From the NCBI RefSeq assembly GCF_012933445.1, contig NZ_JABBNC010000009.1, positions 1 through 64,000 on the forward strand: DNA of 64,000 nucleotides, in the 5' to 3' direction. Position 1 is the stretch's first letter. The number at the start of each line of letters is the position of its first letter. The notes beneath the pieces are model-generated. The model ran no database searches. It was given only the letters and a program-made list of their open reading frames with translations, and had not been told where the DNA came from. Position numbers and translations under genes: made by a program. Shown piece by piece: positions 25,944-35,151 of this stretch. The stretch is from Actinoplanes sp. TBRC 11911. Its GTDB lineage: Bacteria; Actinomycetota; Actinomycetes; Mycobacteriales; Micromonosporaceae.

Positions 25944-27218
25944 GTGGCCATGGCGATCCTCGATGAATGGCAGCGACCCGGTCCGACGAGCAGGCAGCGC
26001 CGCATCGATCTGTTCATCGGGCTCGCGGCCGTCGCCGGGGCGCTGCTCAACGTGGTGCTGGCCCGCGCCAGCGGGGTCTGGGTGTGGGGCATCGAGCGCA
26101 GCGCGGCGGAACAGCTGCTCTGGGCCTTCGCGGTGACGTTCCCGCTGATCTGGCGCCGGTCGCATCCGGAGGCCGTGCTGGCGGTCACCGCGGTGGTGTT
26201 CATCGGCGGGCAGGTGCGCAGCGTGCAGGAGATCCAGTTCGCCTCCGGTGCGATCTTCGCGGCGATCTACGCGGTCGGCGCGTGGGGACGCGATCGCCCC
26301 CGGGCCCGCTGGCTGCGGATCGCGGTGATCGGGGCGATGTTCGCCTGGCTCGCCGTCGCCTTCCTGATCGCCGCGGACAAGATGCCCCCCGGTGGACCGC
26401 CGGGTGCCACCGGTGACCTGCCACCGCTGCTGTCCGGCATCGTCAACCAGGTTCTGATCAACGTGCTGGTGTTCGCCTTCGCGTACTGGTTCGGCGAGAC
26501 CGCCTGGCTGGCCGCGCGTCGCGAGCACGAGCTGACGCTGCAGGCGGACGAGATCGGCCGGGCGCGGGCGAGCGCCGAGGAACGCGCGGTGCTGGGCGAG
26601 CGCGTGCGGATCGCGCGCGAACTGCACGACGTGGTCGCCCATCATGTGTCCGTCATGGGCATCCAGGCATCCGCGGCACGCCGGGCCATGGATCGCCACC
26701 CGCAGGCCGCGAGCGCCGCCCTCACCGCTGTCGAGCAGGGCGCCCGCACGGCGGTGGACGAGCTGCACCGGATGCTCGGCGCGCTGCGGGCACCGGGCGA
26801 GCCCGTTCCGCCGGCGCCGGTCGGCGTCGAGCACGTCGCGGATCTGACCGCCCGGGTCCGCGACGCCGGCCTCACCGCCGAATACGCCGTCTTCGGCGAC
26901 CCGGTTCCGCTGCCGGCATCGATCTCGCAGACCGCGTACCGGATCGTGCAGGAGGCGGTGACCAACGCGCTGAAACACGCGAACGCGTCCACCGTGGACG
27001 TCCGGATCCGTTACCTGGCCCGGGAGCTGGAGGTCGACGTGGCCGACGACGGCCGGGGCGCGAACGCGGCGGCCGGCAGCGGTCTGGGCCTGGCCGGCAT
27101 GCGGGAGCGGGTCGCGCTGCACGGCGGCACGGTGGAGGCCGGTCCACGCTCCTCGGGCGGGTTCCGGGTCCGGGCGCGGCTGCCCTTGGATACGAGCCGG
27201 CTGGTGGAGGCCCAGTGA
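25944..27218 (+). CDS. DesK/NarL-type sensor histidine kinase
   Basis: A 424-residue membrane histidine kinase. Four or five hydrophobic segments occupy residues about 25-195. A HisKA_3 dimerisation domain follows with RIARELHDVVAHHVSVM (phosphorylated His near 228), then an HATPase_c domain with AVTNALKHANAST and GSGLGLAGMRERV. It starts at GTG 25944, or ATG 25950 two codons later. Its stop overlaps the response regulator start. Together with the downstream ABC-2 exporter the set resembles NatKR-type or antibiotic-responsive systems. Confidence 0.92.
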   Translation: MAMAILDEWQRPGPTSRQRRIDLFIGLAAVAGALLNVVLARASGVWVWGIERSAAEQLLWAFAVTFPLIWRRSHPEAVLAVTAVVFIGGQVRSVQEIQFASGAIFAAIYAVGAWGRDRPRARWLRIAVIGAMFAWLAVAFLIAADKMPPGGPPGATGDLPPLLSGIVNQVLINVLVFAFAYWFGETAWLAARREHELTLQADEIGRARASAEERAVLGERVRIARELHDVVAHHVSVMGIQASAARRAMDRHPQAASAALTAVEQGARTAVDELHRMLGALRAPGEPVPPAPVGVEHVADLTARVRDAGLTAEYAVFGDPVPLPASISQTAYRIVQEAVTNALKHANASTVDVRIRYLARELEVDVADDGRGANAAAGSGLGLAGMRERVALHGGTVEAGPRSSGGFRVRARLPLDTSRLVEAQ

Positions 27219-27877
27219 TCCGGGTCCTTCTCGCGGACGACCATCGCCTCGTCCGGTCCGGGTTCCGGGTCATTCTCGATCTCGAGGACGACATCGAGGT
27301 GGTCGGCGAGGCCGAGGACGGCGCGTCCGCCGTCGCGTTGTGCGCCCGGCACACCCCCGACGTCGTGCTGATGGATGTCGAGATGCCGGGCATGGACGGT
27401 CTGGATGCGACCCGTCGCATCGTCACCACGGACGGGCCGTCGGTGCTGATCCTGACCACGTTCGACCGCGACGACTACCTGTTCGCGGCGTTGCAGGCCG
27501 GCGCCTCCGGTTTCCTGCTGAAGAACAGCGCCCCGGAAACCCTGATCGAGGCCGTACGCGTCATCGCGCGCGGCGACGCACTGCTGGCACCGGAGATCAC
27601 CCGCCGGGTCATCTCGGCGTTCACGGCCCGCTCCGGCCTCGCGGCCGACGGTGGTCCGCGTCTCGACGAGCTGACGCCGCGCGAGCGGGAGGTGCTGGTC
27701 GCGCTCGCCGGTGGCGCGACGAATGCGGAGATCGCCCGCGCCCTCCACTTGGGAGAGACGACGGTCAAGACGCATGTGAGCCGGGTGCTGACGAAGCTGG
27801 GGGCCCGCGATCGTACCCAGGCGGTCGTCATGGCGTACGAGATGGGGGTGGTGACGCCGCGTCCTCCGCGAGGATGA
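27215..27877 (+). CDS. LuxR/NarL-family response regulator
   Basis: A 220-residue regulator whose GTG start overlaps the kinase stop. The receiver domain (1-120) has the acidic pair ADD at residues 7-9, phosphoacceptor Asp54 in VVLMDVEMPG and the conserved Lys in FLLKNSAP. The C-terminal LuxR-type HTH has LTPREREVLVALAGGATNAEIA and ETTVKTHVSRVLTKLG. Likely target: the ABC transporter genes that begin 61 bp downstream. Confidence 0.95.
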   Translation: MIRVLLADDHRLVRSGFRVILDLEDDIEVVGEAEDGASAVALCARHTPDVVLMDVEMPGMDGLDATRRIVTTDGPSVLILTTFDRDDYLFAALQAGASGFLLKNSAPETLIEAVRVIARGDALLAPEITRRVISAFTARSGLAADGGPRLDELTPREREVLVALAGGATNAEIARALHLGETTVKTHVSRVLTKLGARDRTQAVVMAYEMGVVTPRPPRG

Positions 27878-27938
27878 CCCAGGGGGTCGTTCCCGGGCCC
27901 GACGCAATCGCTGCCGTGAATGTCTAGCGTCATGGGGC

Positions 27939-28826
27939 ATGAGCCTCAACGTCGACGGTGTGAGCCGCAGTTTCGACGGCCGCCAGGTCCTCAAGGACGT
28001 CTCGTTCAAGGTCGCGGGCGGCCGCCTGACCGGGTTCGTCGGTGCCAACGGCGCCGGCAAGACCACCACCATGCGGATCATCCTCGGCGTGCTGGCCCCC
28101 GATTCCGGCACGGTGACCTGGCAGGACGCGCCGCTGACCCGGGACGGTCGGCAGCGCTTCGGGTATATGCCGGAGGAACGCGGCCTCTATCCCAAGATGT
28201 CGGTCACCGACCAGGTGGTCTATCTCGGGCAGCTGCACGGGATGAGCCGGCCCGCCGCGCTGAAGCGGACCGCGGAGCTGCTGGAGCGTCTCGGCCTCGG
28301 CGAGCGCGGCGGCGACAAGCTGGAGAAGCTGTCGCTCGGCAACCAGCAGCGGGCCCAGGTCGCCGCCGCGATGGTGCACGACCCGGACGTGCTGGTCCTC
28401 GACGAGCCGTTCTCCGGCCTCGACCCGCTCGCCGTCGAGACCGTGCTGGAGGTGCTGCGCGAGCGCGCCGCCGCCGGTGCCCCGGTGCTGTTCTCCAGTC
28501 ACCAGCTCGACCTGGTCGAACGCCTCTGTGACGACCTGGTGATCATCGCGGACGGGACGATCCGGGCGGCGGGTGACCGGGCGTCGCTGCGGGCCTCGCA
28601 CAGCCTGCCCCGCTATCGCCTGCTGGTCGGTTCGGACGCGGGCTGGATCCGCGACCAGCCCGGGGTCACGCTGCTCGAGCTGGACGGGCCGGAGGCGATC
28701 TTCGAGCTGTCCGCCGCCGCCGACGATCAGGAGCTGCTGCGGTCCGCGCTGGCCCGCGGCCCGGTGCACGCGTTCGGGCCGGTCGTCCCGTCCCTGACCG
28801 AGATCTTCCGAGAGGTTATTCGCTGA
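27939..28826 (+). CDS. ABC transporter ATP-binding protein (NatA-like)
   Basis: A 295-residue ATPase of the ABC-2 exporter group: Walker A GANGAGKTTT (near residue 36), Q-loop in FGYMPEERGLYPKM, signature LSLGNQQ, Walker B VLVLDEPFSGLD and the switch His in FSSHQLDLVE. A C-terminal domain of about 80 residues follows. LSLGNQQ replaces the common LSGGQ and is normal for this subgroup. It overlaps the permease gene by one base (TGATG), so the two form one exporter. Confidence 0.95.
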   Translation: MSLNVDGVSRSFDGRQVLKDVSFKVAGGRLTGFVGANGAGKTTTMRIILGVLAPDSGTVTWQDAPLTRDGRQRFGYMPEERGLYPKMSVTDQVVYLGQLHGMSRPAALKRTAELLERLGLGERGGDKLEKLSLGNQQRAQVAAAMVHDPDVLVLDEPFSGLDPLAVETVLEVLRERAAAGAPVLFSSHQLDLVERLCDDLVIIADGTIRAAGDRASLRASHSLPRYRLLVGSDAGWIRDQPGVTLLELDGPEAIFELSAAADDQELLRSALARGPVHAFGPVVPSLTEIFREVIR

Positions 28827-29890
28827 TGAGCACGTACGCCGCGGCCAAGCTGGTCGCCGCCCGCGAGATCAAGGTCAAGCTCCGCGACAAGACGTTTCTG
28901 TTCAGCACGGTGTTCTTCCTGCTCTTCGCGGTGGCGTCGACGGTGTTGCCGGCCCTGCTCAGCGGCGGCGCCTCGACGGTGGCGGTCGCCGACGCGGCCA
29001 CCGCCGCGCGGCTGTCCGACGCGGGCCTCGAGGTGCGCGCGGTCGCCGACGACGCGGCCGCCGAGAAGCTGGTGCGGGACGGCTCGGCGGACGCCGCGGT
29101 GGTCGCCGGCCCCGCGGTGCTGGCCATGGAGGACAGCCCGGACGACGTGGTGCGGGCGTTGAGCGACTCGCCACCGGTCCGGCTGCTCGACCCCGACGCC
29201 GTCGACCCGTTCCTCGCGTTCGCCGTGCCGTTCGCCCTGGCCTTCGTCTTCTTCTTCACGTCGCTGCTGTTCGGCCTGTCCATCGCGCAAAGCGTCACCG
29301 AGGAGAAACAGACCCGCGTCGTGGAGATCCTGGTGTCCTCGGTGCCGACGCGTGCGCTGCTCGCCGGGAAGGTCGCGGCGCTGACCCTGCTGTCGTTCAT
29401 CCAGGTGGGGCTGATCGCGATCGTCGCGCTGACCGGGGCGCGGCTGGCCGGCGCCGATCGCGGCCTGCTCCACCTGCTGCAGCCGGCCATCGGGTGGTTC
29501 CTGGCATTCTTCGTGATCGGCTTCATCATGCTGGCCGCGATCTGGGCGGGCGTGGGAGCGCTGGCCGGCCGGCAGGAGGACCTGAACGGCGTCTCCCAAC
29601 CGGTGCAGATGGCCGTGATGCTGCCGTTCTTCGCGGTGATCTTCCTCGGCGACAACGACGCCGCGATGCGGGTGCTGTCCTACATCCCGTTCTCGGCGCC
29701 GGTCGCGATGCCGGTGCGGCTCTTCAACGGCGACGCGGCCGCCTGGGAACCGCCGCTGGCCCTGCTGATCATGGCGGTGACGGCTCTGCTGCTGCTCGTG
29801 GTGGGCTCCCGGGTGTATGCCGGTTCACTGTTGCGGACCAACGGGAAGACGTCGTGGGCGGTGGCGTGGCGTACGAAGGCCTCGATCTAG
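28826..29890 (+). CDS. ABC-2 type permease (NatB-like)
   Basis: A 354-residue permease with one N-terminal membrane helix (FLFSTVFFLLFAVASTVLPA), an extracytoplasmic segment of about 110 residues, and five or six C-terminal helices. The motif SVTEEKQTRVVEILVSSVP before the core helices is typical of NatB-like permeases. It works with the preceding ATPase. NatAB in Bacillus exports sodium, but many homologues export drugs, so the substrate is open. Confidence 0.92.
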   Translation: MSTYAAAKLVAAREIKVKLRDKTFLFSTVFFLLFAVASTVLPALLSGGASTVAVADAATAARLSDAGLEVRAVADDAAAEKLVRDGSADAAVVAGPAVLAMEDSPDDVVRALSDSPPVRLLDPDAVDPFLAFAVPFALAFVFFFTSLLFGLSIAQSVTEEKQTRVVEILVSSVPTRALLAGKVAALTLLSFIQVGLIAIVALTGARLAGADRGLLHLLQPAIGWFLAFFVIGFIMLAAIWAGVGALAGRQEDLNGVSQPVQMAVMLPFFAVIFLGDNDAAMRVLSYIPFSAPVAMPVRLFNGDAAAWEPPLALLIMAVTALLLLVVGSRVYAGSLLRTNGKTSWAVAWRTKASI

Positions 29891-29933
29891 GTCTTCAGTG
29901 GACCCGGCCGGTTCCGGCGTGCAGGATCATGGG

Positions 29934-30914
29934 ATGTCGATGCGCTGGGGAATCACCGTCCCGCTCAGCGGGGTGCCACTGCCCGATCACCAGGCCGTGT
30001 ACGCGACGCTGGCCGACGCCGGGTTCACCGATCTCTGGTCGTCGGAGGTCAACGGCACGGACGCGTTCACGCCGCTGGCCCTGGCCGCGGCGTGGGCGCC
30101 GTCGTTCCGGCTGGGCACCGCGATCGCGCCGGTCTTCACGCGAGGGCCGGCGCTGCTCGCGATGACGGCGGCGGCGCTGGCCGAGGCCGCTCCCGGGCGT
30201 GTCCAGCTAGGGATCGGCTCGTCGTCACCTGTTGTCGTCGAGGATTGGAACGGTGTCGAGTTCGCGTCACCGTACGCGCGGAGCCGCGACATGCTGCGCT
30301 TCCTCGCGGCGGCGCTGGCCGGCGAGACCGTGACCGAGGAGTATTCGACGTTCGCGGTGAAGCGCTTCCGCCTGGAACGCCCGCCGGCCGTCCTCCCGAA
30401 GATCCACCTGGCCGCGCTGCGTCCCGGCATGCTCCGCCTGGCCGCGTCCTCGGCCGACGGGGTGATTCTGAACTGGCTCTCCCCCGCCGATGTGCCGACC
30501 GCGCTGGCCGAGCTGTCCGGTGCACCGTCGGACTTCGAGGTGGTGGCGCGCATCTTCGTCTGCCCGACGCCGGACGCCGCGTACGCCCGGACGGTGGCCA
30601 GACGCATGATCGCGGCGTACGTGAACGTGCCGGCTTACGCGGCGTTCCATCGCTGGCTGGGCCGTGCGGAGGTGCTGACCCCGGTCTGGGAGGCCTGGTC
30701 GGCCGGCGATCGCAAGGCGGCCCTCGCCGCGATCCCCGACTCACTGGTGGACGAGCTGGTGGTCCACGGCTCTCCGGCCGAGTGCCGCGCCAAGGTCGAG
30801 GAATACGTCAAGGCAGGCGTCACGGTCCCGGCGATGGCTTTGTTGCCGACGCCCGAGCTGGAGACGCCGGACCTCGAAAAGCTGGCGGCGTTGTTGCACT
30901 CACTGGGCCGCTGA
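29934..30914 (+). CDS. LLM-class (luciferase-like) F420-dependent oxidoreductase
   Basis: A 326-residue TIM-barrel protein of the luciferase-like monooxygenase family. Recognised by WGITVPLSGVPLPDHQAVYATLADAGFT (conserved start; shown here only as the family block at residues 4-20 and following), LGTAIAPVFTRGP, GRVQLGIGSSSPVVVEDWNG and the C-terminal GSPAECRAKVEEYVKAGV. In actinobacteria most such proteins use cofactor F420, though FMN is possible. ATG 29934 or 29940 can serve as start. The substrate is unknown. It converges with the PadR gene. Confidence 0.85.
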   Translation: MSMRWGITVPLSGVPLPDHQAVYATLADAGFTDLWSSEVNGTDAFTPLALAAAWAPSFRLGTAIAPVFTRGPALLAMTAAALAEAAPGRVQLGIGSSSPVVVEDWNGVEFASPYARSRDMLRFLAAALAGETVTEEYSTFAVKRFRLERPPAVLPKIHLAALRPGMLRLAASSADGVILNWLSPADVPTALAELSGAPSDFEVVARIFVCPTPDAAYARTVARRMIAAYVNVPAYAAFHRWLGRAEVLTPVWEAWSAGDRKAALAAIPDSLVDELVVHGSPAECRAKVEEYVKAGVTVPAMALLPTPELETPDLEKLAALLHSLGR

Positions 30915-31051
30915 GCGCTCGCCGCTCACCGGCCGGTCGTCGGGACGGCCTGAAGTGGCAGCGAGCCGGCCGTCAGGTGGGGACTCGCTCGGTGCGTTTG
31001 CGGGAGGTGCGCGTCCGTACCGGGGAAATGTTTGAATCTTGCACATGAGGA

Positions 31052-31075
31052 AGGCGCACCCCCGTGAGTGCGCCT
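31052..31075. terminator. Hairpin between convergent genes
   Basis: AGGCGCAC-CCCCGTGA-GTGCGCCT, a perfect 8-bp stem in the 180-bp gap between the LLM oxidoreductase and PadR genes; usable as a bidirectional terminator. Confidence 0.6.
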
Positions 31076-31094
31076 GTCCTCGCGTGCGTCATGG

Positions 31095-31697
31095 CTACTC
31101 GGACTCGGAGTCGGACTCGGCGAGCACCGCGTAGAGCTTGCGCTTTGTCTCGTTCAGCACCTCCAGCGCCTTCTGACGCTGCTCGGGCGTGCCGTTGAAG
31201 CCGACCTGGCGCAGGGCGCCCATGATGCCGACGGCCGCGTCGCGGAAGTCCTGCACCTGCGACATGGTGTCGTCGCCGATGCTGGCCCACGGCGGGTTCT
31301 GCGCGGCGGTCTCGGCCTCGGGACGGCCGTCCGCGGTGAGGCGGTAGCTCTTGCGGCCACCCTCGGCGGTGGCCTCGATCAGGCCCTCGTCCTCGAGGAG
31401 CTGCAGCGTCGGGTAGACCGAGCCGGGGCTCGGGCGCCAGATGCCGTTGGTGCGGGAGTCGAGCTCCTGGATCATCTCGTAGCCGTGCATCGGGCGCTCC
31501 AGAAGCAGCGCCAGCAGGGCGGGACGGACGTTCAGACGAGTCCCGCGCCCGCCACGACGGCCCCCGCGACCACCGTGACCGAACGGGCCACCGGGGCCGA
31601 AGTCGGGGCCGCCGTGTCCGCCGGGGCCGCCGAACGGGAAACCGGGCGGGAATCCCCACCCTCGCATGCGATGAGCTTCGCTGTGGAAGTTCCTCAT
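31095..31697 (-). CDS. PadR-family transcriptional regulator
   Basis: A 200-residue regulator. The PadR winged helix (residues about 55-125) has VRPALLALLLERPMHGYEMI and PSPGSVYPTLQLLEDEGLI, followed by a helical C-terminal dimerisation part. Before it comes a Gly/Pro/Arg-rich segment of about 40 residues (GGPGGHGGPDFGPGG), common in actinobacterial PadR proteins next to ABC or drug-response genes. GGAGA precedes the ATG at 31697; an upstream in-frame start would run through the operator. A dyad just upstream is the likely autoregulatory site. Confidence 0.93.
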   Translation of the reverse strand: MRNFHSEAHRMRGWGFPPGFPFGGPGGHGGPDFGPGGPFGHGGRGGRRGGRGTRLNVRPALLALLLERPMHGYEMIQELDSRTNGIWRPSPGSVYPTLQLLEDEGLIEATAEGGRKSYRLTADGRPEAETAAQNPPWASIGDDTMSQVQDFRDAAVGIMGALRQVGFNGTPEQRQKALEVLNETKRKLYAVLAESDSESE

Positions 31698-31712
31698 GAT
31701 CTTCTCCGATCT

Positions 31713-31743
31713 GTTGTCGATAGCTTGACGATATATCGGCAAC
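31713..31743. promoter_or_regulatory. Candidate PadR operator
   Basis: Dyad GTTGTCGATA (31713-31722) / TATCGGCAAC (31734-31743) with an 11-bp spacer and one mismatched pair. It lies 16 bp upstream of the padR start and 40 bp upstream of the divergent acetyltransferase, so a bound PadR could control both genes. Confidence 0.65.
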
Positions 31744-31782
31744 GCATCGGGTGCAAGGGTTTCTTCGGGAGAGGGGTTGCCG

Positions 31783-32661
31783 ATGGGCGACTTGGCCCTG
31801 CTATCTGGCAATGTGGAACATGTGCTGACGGTTCCCATTCGCCAGCTCGGGGAGTCCGAGCGCGCCGCGGTCGAGCAGATCCTCGATCGCGACCCCTACG
31901 CAGGCGCCCAGATCGCCGAGCGGGTGGCCGCGCACGGCCTGAACTGGTGGCGCTCCGACGGCCGGATCTTCGGGTACGGCACCGGCCGGCGCATCGAGTC
32001 GATCATCTGGTCGGGCGCGCATCTCGTCCCGGTGTGCACGACCCCGGTGGCGACCGCCGCGTTCGCCGAGATGCTCGGCTCCGAACCGCGGATCTGTTCC
32101 TCGATCATCGGCCGCTCGGAGGCCGTGCTCGACCTCTGGAGCCGGCTGGAGAGCCGCTGGGGCCGCGCCCGCGACGTGCGCACCAACCAGCCGTTACTGG
32201 TGGCCGACCGGGATCCGGCGATCGCCCCCGACCCGGACGTGCGGCTGGTGCGCCCGAGCGAGGTCGATCTGCTGTTCCCGGCCGCGGTGTCGATGTACAC
32301 CGAGGAGGTCGGCGTGTCCCCGCTGCTCGACGACGGCGGCCGCGGCTACCGGCGCCGGATCGCCGAGCTGGTGAAGGGGAAGCGGGCCTACGCGCGCTTC
32401 CTGGGCGACCGTGTCATCTTCAAGGCCGAGCTGGCGATCGTGACCCGCCGGACGGCTCAGGTGCAGGGCGTGTGGGTCGACCCGGAGTTCCGGGGCCGCG
32501 GCCTGGCGGCACCGGCCATGGCCGCCGTCGTCCGCGACGCCTTGCGCCGCGTCGCCCCGACGGTGAGCTTGTACGTGAACGACTACAACACGGCCGCCCG
32601 CCGCGTCTACGCACGATGCGGCTTCGTTTCCGCCGGCTCGTTCGCCACAGTGCTCTTCTAG
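31783..32661 (+). CDS. GNAT-family N-acetyltransferase with DUF4081 domain
   Basis: A 292-residue two-domain protein. The N-terminal half (about 1-140) matches the DUF4081 domain. The C-terminal GNAT domain has the acetyl-CoA motif VQGVWVDPEFRGRGLAAPAM and SLYVNDYNTAARRVYARCGF. The ATG at 31783 has GAGAGGGG upstream; a TTG two codons earlier is possible. A GNAT gene beside ispG is conserved in mycobacteria (the Rv2867c position, from memory); there it has the same direction, here it is convergent. The substrate is unknown. Confidence 0.87.
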   Translation: MGDLALLSGNVEHVLTVPIRQLGESERAAVEQILDRDPYAGAQIAERVAAHGLNWWRSDGRIFGYGTGRRIESIIWSGAHLVPVCTTPVATAAFAEMLGSEPRICSSIIGRSEAVLDLWSRLESRWGRARDVRTNQPLLVADRDPAIAPDPDVRLVRPSEVDLLFPAAVSMYTEEVGVSPLLDDGGRGYRRRIAELVKGKRAYARFLGDRVIFKAELAIVTRRTAQVQGVWVDPEFRGRGLAAPAMAAVVRDALRRVAPTVSLYVNDYNTAARRVYARCGFVSAGSFATVLF

Positions 32662-32667
32662 CCCGGC

Positions 32668-32694
32668 GGCCCGGCCCGGCCGGGTGGCCGGGCC
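32668..32694. terminator. Bidirectional terminator between acetyltransferase and ispG
   Basis: GGCCCGGCC (32668-32676) / GGCCGGGCC (32686-32694), a perfect 9-bp stem with a 9-nt loop in the 49-bp gap between two convergent genes. Confidence 0.7.
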
Positions 32695-32710
32695 TCGCCG
32701 CCGTGTCTGA

Positions 32711-33883
32711 TCAGTGGATCGTGACCTGCGGGCCGGGGAGCAGGTCGCGCATCTCCTCGGGCAGCTCGGCACCCATCTCGTCGGCCAGGCGCAGGGCCTC
32801 CTCGACCAGCGTCTCGACGATGATCGGCTCGGGCACCGTCTTGATGACCTTGCCCTTCACGAAGATCTGGCCCTTGCCGTTGCCGGACGCCACGCCCAGG
32901 TCGGCCTCACGCGCCTCACCCGGACCGTTCACGACGCAGCCCATGACCGCGACCCGCAGCGGCACCGGGAAGCCCTCCAGCGCCGCGGTGACCTGCTCGG
33001 CCAGCGTGTAGACGTCCACCTGGGCCCGCCCGCACGACGGACAGGAGACGATCTCGAGGCCGCGCTCACGCAGGCCCAGCGACTCGAGGATCGCCTGGCC
33101 CACCTTGATCTCCTCGACCGGCGGGGCGGACAGCGACACCCGGATCGTGTCACCGATGCCCTCGGCGAGCAGGGCGCCGAACGCCACCGAGCTCTTGATC
33201 GTGCCCTGGAAAGAGGGCCCCGCCTCGGTGACACCGAGGTGCAGCGGGTAGTCGCACTGCTCGGCCAGCTGGCGGTACGCCCGGATCATGACGACCGGGT
33301 CGTTGTGCTTCACCGAGATCTTGATGTCGCGGAAGCCGTGCTCCTCGAACAGCGAGCACTCCCACAGCGCCGACTCGACCAGCGCCTCGGCCGTCGCCTT
33401 GCCGTACTTCTCCAGGAGCCGCTTGTCGAGCGAGCCCGCGTTGACCCCGATTCGGATCGGGATGCCCGCGTCGCTCGCCGCCCGGGCGATCTCCTTGACC
33501 TTGTCGTCGAACTGGCGGATGTTGCCCGGGTTGACCCGGACCGCGGCGCAGCCGGCGTCGATCGCGGCGAACACGTACTTGGGTTGGAAGTGGATGTCGG
33601 CGATCACCGGAATTTGCGACTTCTTGGCGATCGCGGGCAGCGCCTCGACGTCGTCCTGGGAGGGCACGGCGACCCGGACGATCTGACAGCCCGCCGCGGT
33701 GAGCTCGGCGATCTGCTGAAGGGTGGCGTTGACGTCGGCGGTGAGCGTGGTGGTCATCGACTGCACACTGACCGGGGCCCCACCACCGACCGGCACGCTG
33801 CCGACCATGAGCTGACGGCTCTGGCGGCGAGGCGCGAGTGGCGGAGGAGGCACGGCCGGCATTCCAAGGCTGACAGCGGTCAC
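32711..33883 (-). CDS. ispG: 4-hydroxy-3-methylbut-2-en-1-yl diphosphate synthase (IspG/GcpE)
   Basis: Iron-sulfur enzyme of the MEP isoprenoid pathway, converting MEcPP to HMBPP. The 390-residue protein shows the TIM-barrel part with [13 protein letters not shown] and [15 protein letters not shown], and the [4Fe-4S] ligands in [11 protein letters not shown] and [18 protein letters not shown]. The GTG start overlaps the rip1 stop by 4 bp; an upstream ATG in the frame would overlap rip1 by 150 bp and is rejected. It forms a unit with rip1 and dxr. Confidence 0.97.
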   Translation of the reverse strand: MTAVSLGMPAVPPPPLAPRRQSRQLMVGSVPVGGGAPVSVQSMTTTLTADVNATLQQIAELTAAGCQIVRVAVPSQDDVEALPAIAKKSQIPVIADIHFQPKYVFAAIDAGCAAVRVNPGNIRQFDDKVKEIARAASDAGIPIRIGVNAGSLDKRLLEKYGKATAEALVESALWECSLFEEHGFRDIKISVKHNDPVVMIRAYRQLAEQCDYPLHLGVTEAGPSFQGTIKSSVAFGALLAEGIGDTIRVSLSAPPVEEIKVGQAILESLGLRERGLEIVSCPSCGRAQVDVYTLAEQVTAALEGFPVPLRVAVMGCVVNGPGEAREADLGVASGNGKGQIFVKGKVIKTVPEPIIVETLVEEALRLADEMGAELPEEMRDLLPGPQVTIH

Positions 33884-35151
33884 GGGAATATCGTAATCGG
33901 GTTGACGATGTCGGCGGTAGCCGTGAGCAGTGTGAACGCGCCGCCTATGAGAATGACCGCATAAGTTATGGGCATCAATTTGTAGTAGTCCACGCGGCCA
34001 GGATCTCTCCTGCGCAACCGGGCGTAGAGCCACGACCGCGCCTTCTCGAACCAGGCGATGGCGATGTGTCCGCCGTCCAGCGGCAACAGCGGCAGCAGGT
34101 TGAAGATACCGATGAAGACGTTGAGCGAGATGAAGATCTGCCAGAAGACCTCGGGCACGCCCTTCTCGATCGCCTCACCGCCGAGGCGGCTCGCGCCGAT
34201 CACGCTGATCGGAGTGTTCGGGTCGCGCTCGCCACCGGTGAGTGAGTGCCACAAGGCGGGGATCTTCTCGGGGACCTTCTTCAGCGACGCGAACGAGTTC
34301 TCCACGATGAGCCAGCCGAAGCTGGCGCTGGCGGGCACCGCGGTCGCGACGTTGTAGTTGTTGATCCGCGCGATGCCGCTCGTGTCCAGGCCGAGCCCGG
34401 CGACCGGGACGTCGGTCTGCGGGCCGGTGCCGGTGTCGTCGTCGGGCGCCGGACGCTTGGCACTGACGAGCTTGACCTCGGCGACGGCGGACTTGCCGTC
34501 TCGCGTGTACTCGAAGGGGACCGCGCCGGCCTTCTGCACGCGGATCGCGTTGGTCAGGTCGCCGTAGTTGTTGATCGTGGTGGTGCCGACCTTGGTGATG
34601 AGGTCGCCGTTCTTCAAGCCGGCCGCTGCGGCCGGGCCGGCGATCGCGCCGTCCGTGCCGGGCTTGCAGTCCACGTTCGTGGTGGGCAGGTTGATCCAGG
34701 TGCAGTCGGCCACCTCGATGCGGGCCGGCTTGGTGAGCGTCTGCGAGCTGGTGACCGGGAAATCCTGGTTGGGCAGGCCGACCGTGATCGCCATGATCCA
34801 GATGCCCGCGGCGGCGAGGATGAAGTGGGTGACCGAGCCCGCGCCCATGACGATCGTCCGCTTCCACACCGGGAACCGCCACATGGCGCGTGGCTGGTCC
34901 TCGGGAGCGACGTCGTCGTCCTGCGGCGTCATTCCGACGATCTTGCAGAAGCCGCCTAACGGGATCAGTTTCAGTCCGTACTCGGTCTCGCCTCGCCGGA
35001 ACGAGAACAACGTGGGGCCGAAGCCGACGAAATACTGCGTCACCTTCATCCCGAAGCGCTTGCCGGTGATCATGTGACCCAGCTCATGCAAGCTCACCGA
35101 GACCAAGATTGTCAGCGCGAACGCCGCCGCACCTAACCAGAACAGCAGCAT
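33880..35151 (-). CDS. rip1: Site-2 membrane metalloprotease (Rip1/RseP-like)
   Basis: A 423-residue intramembrane zinc protease that cleaves anti-sigma factors or other membrane proteins within the membrane. The HELGH zinc motif lies in the first helix region (near residue 25). A PDZ-like domain occupies the middle, and [12 protein letters not shown] provides the third ligand and the LDG motif. About four membrane segments are seen. Its place between dxr and ispG is conserved in actinobacteria. The start ATG overlaps the dxr stop (TGATG). Confidence 0.95.
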   Translation of the reverse strand: MLLFWLGAAAFALTILVSVSLHELGHMITGKRFGMKVTQYFVGFGPTLFSFRRGETEYGLKLIPLGGFCKIVGMTPQDDDVAPEDQPRAMWRFPVWKRTIVMGAGSVTHFILAAAGIWIMAITVGLPNQDFPVTSSQTLTKPARIEVADCTWINLPTTNVDCKPGTDGAIAGPAAAAGLKNGDLITKVGTTTINNYGDLTNAIRVQKAGAVPFEYTRDGKSAVAEVKLVSAKRPAPDDDTGTGPQTDVPVAGLGLDTSGIARINNYNVATAVPASASFGWLIVENSFASLKKVPEKIPALWHSLTGGERDPNTPISVIGASRLGGEAIEKGVPEVFWQIFISLNVFIGIFNLLPLLPLDGGHIAIAWFEKARSWLYARLRRRDPGRVDYYKLMPITYAVILIGGAFTLLTATADIVNPITIFP

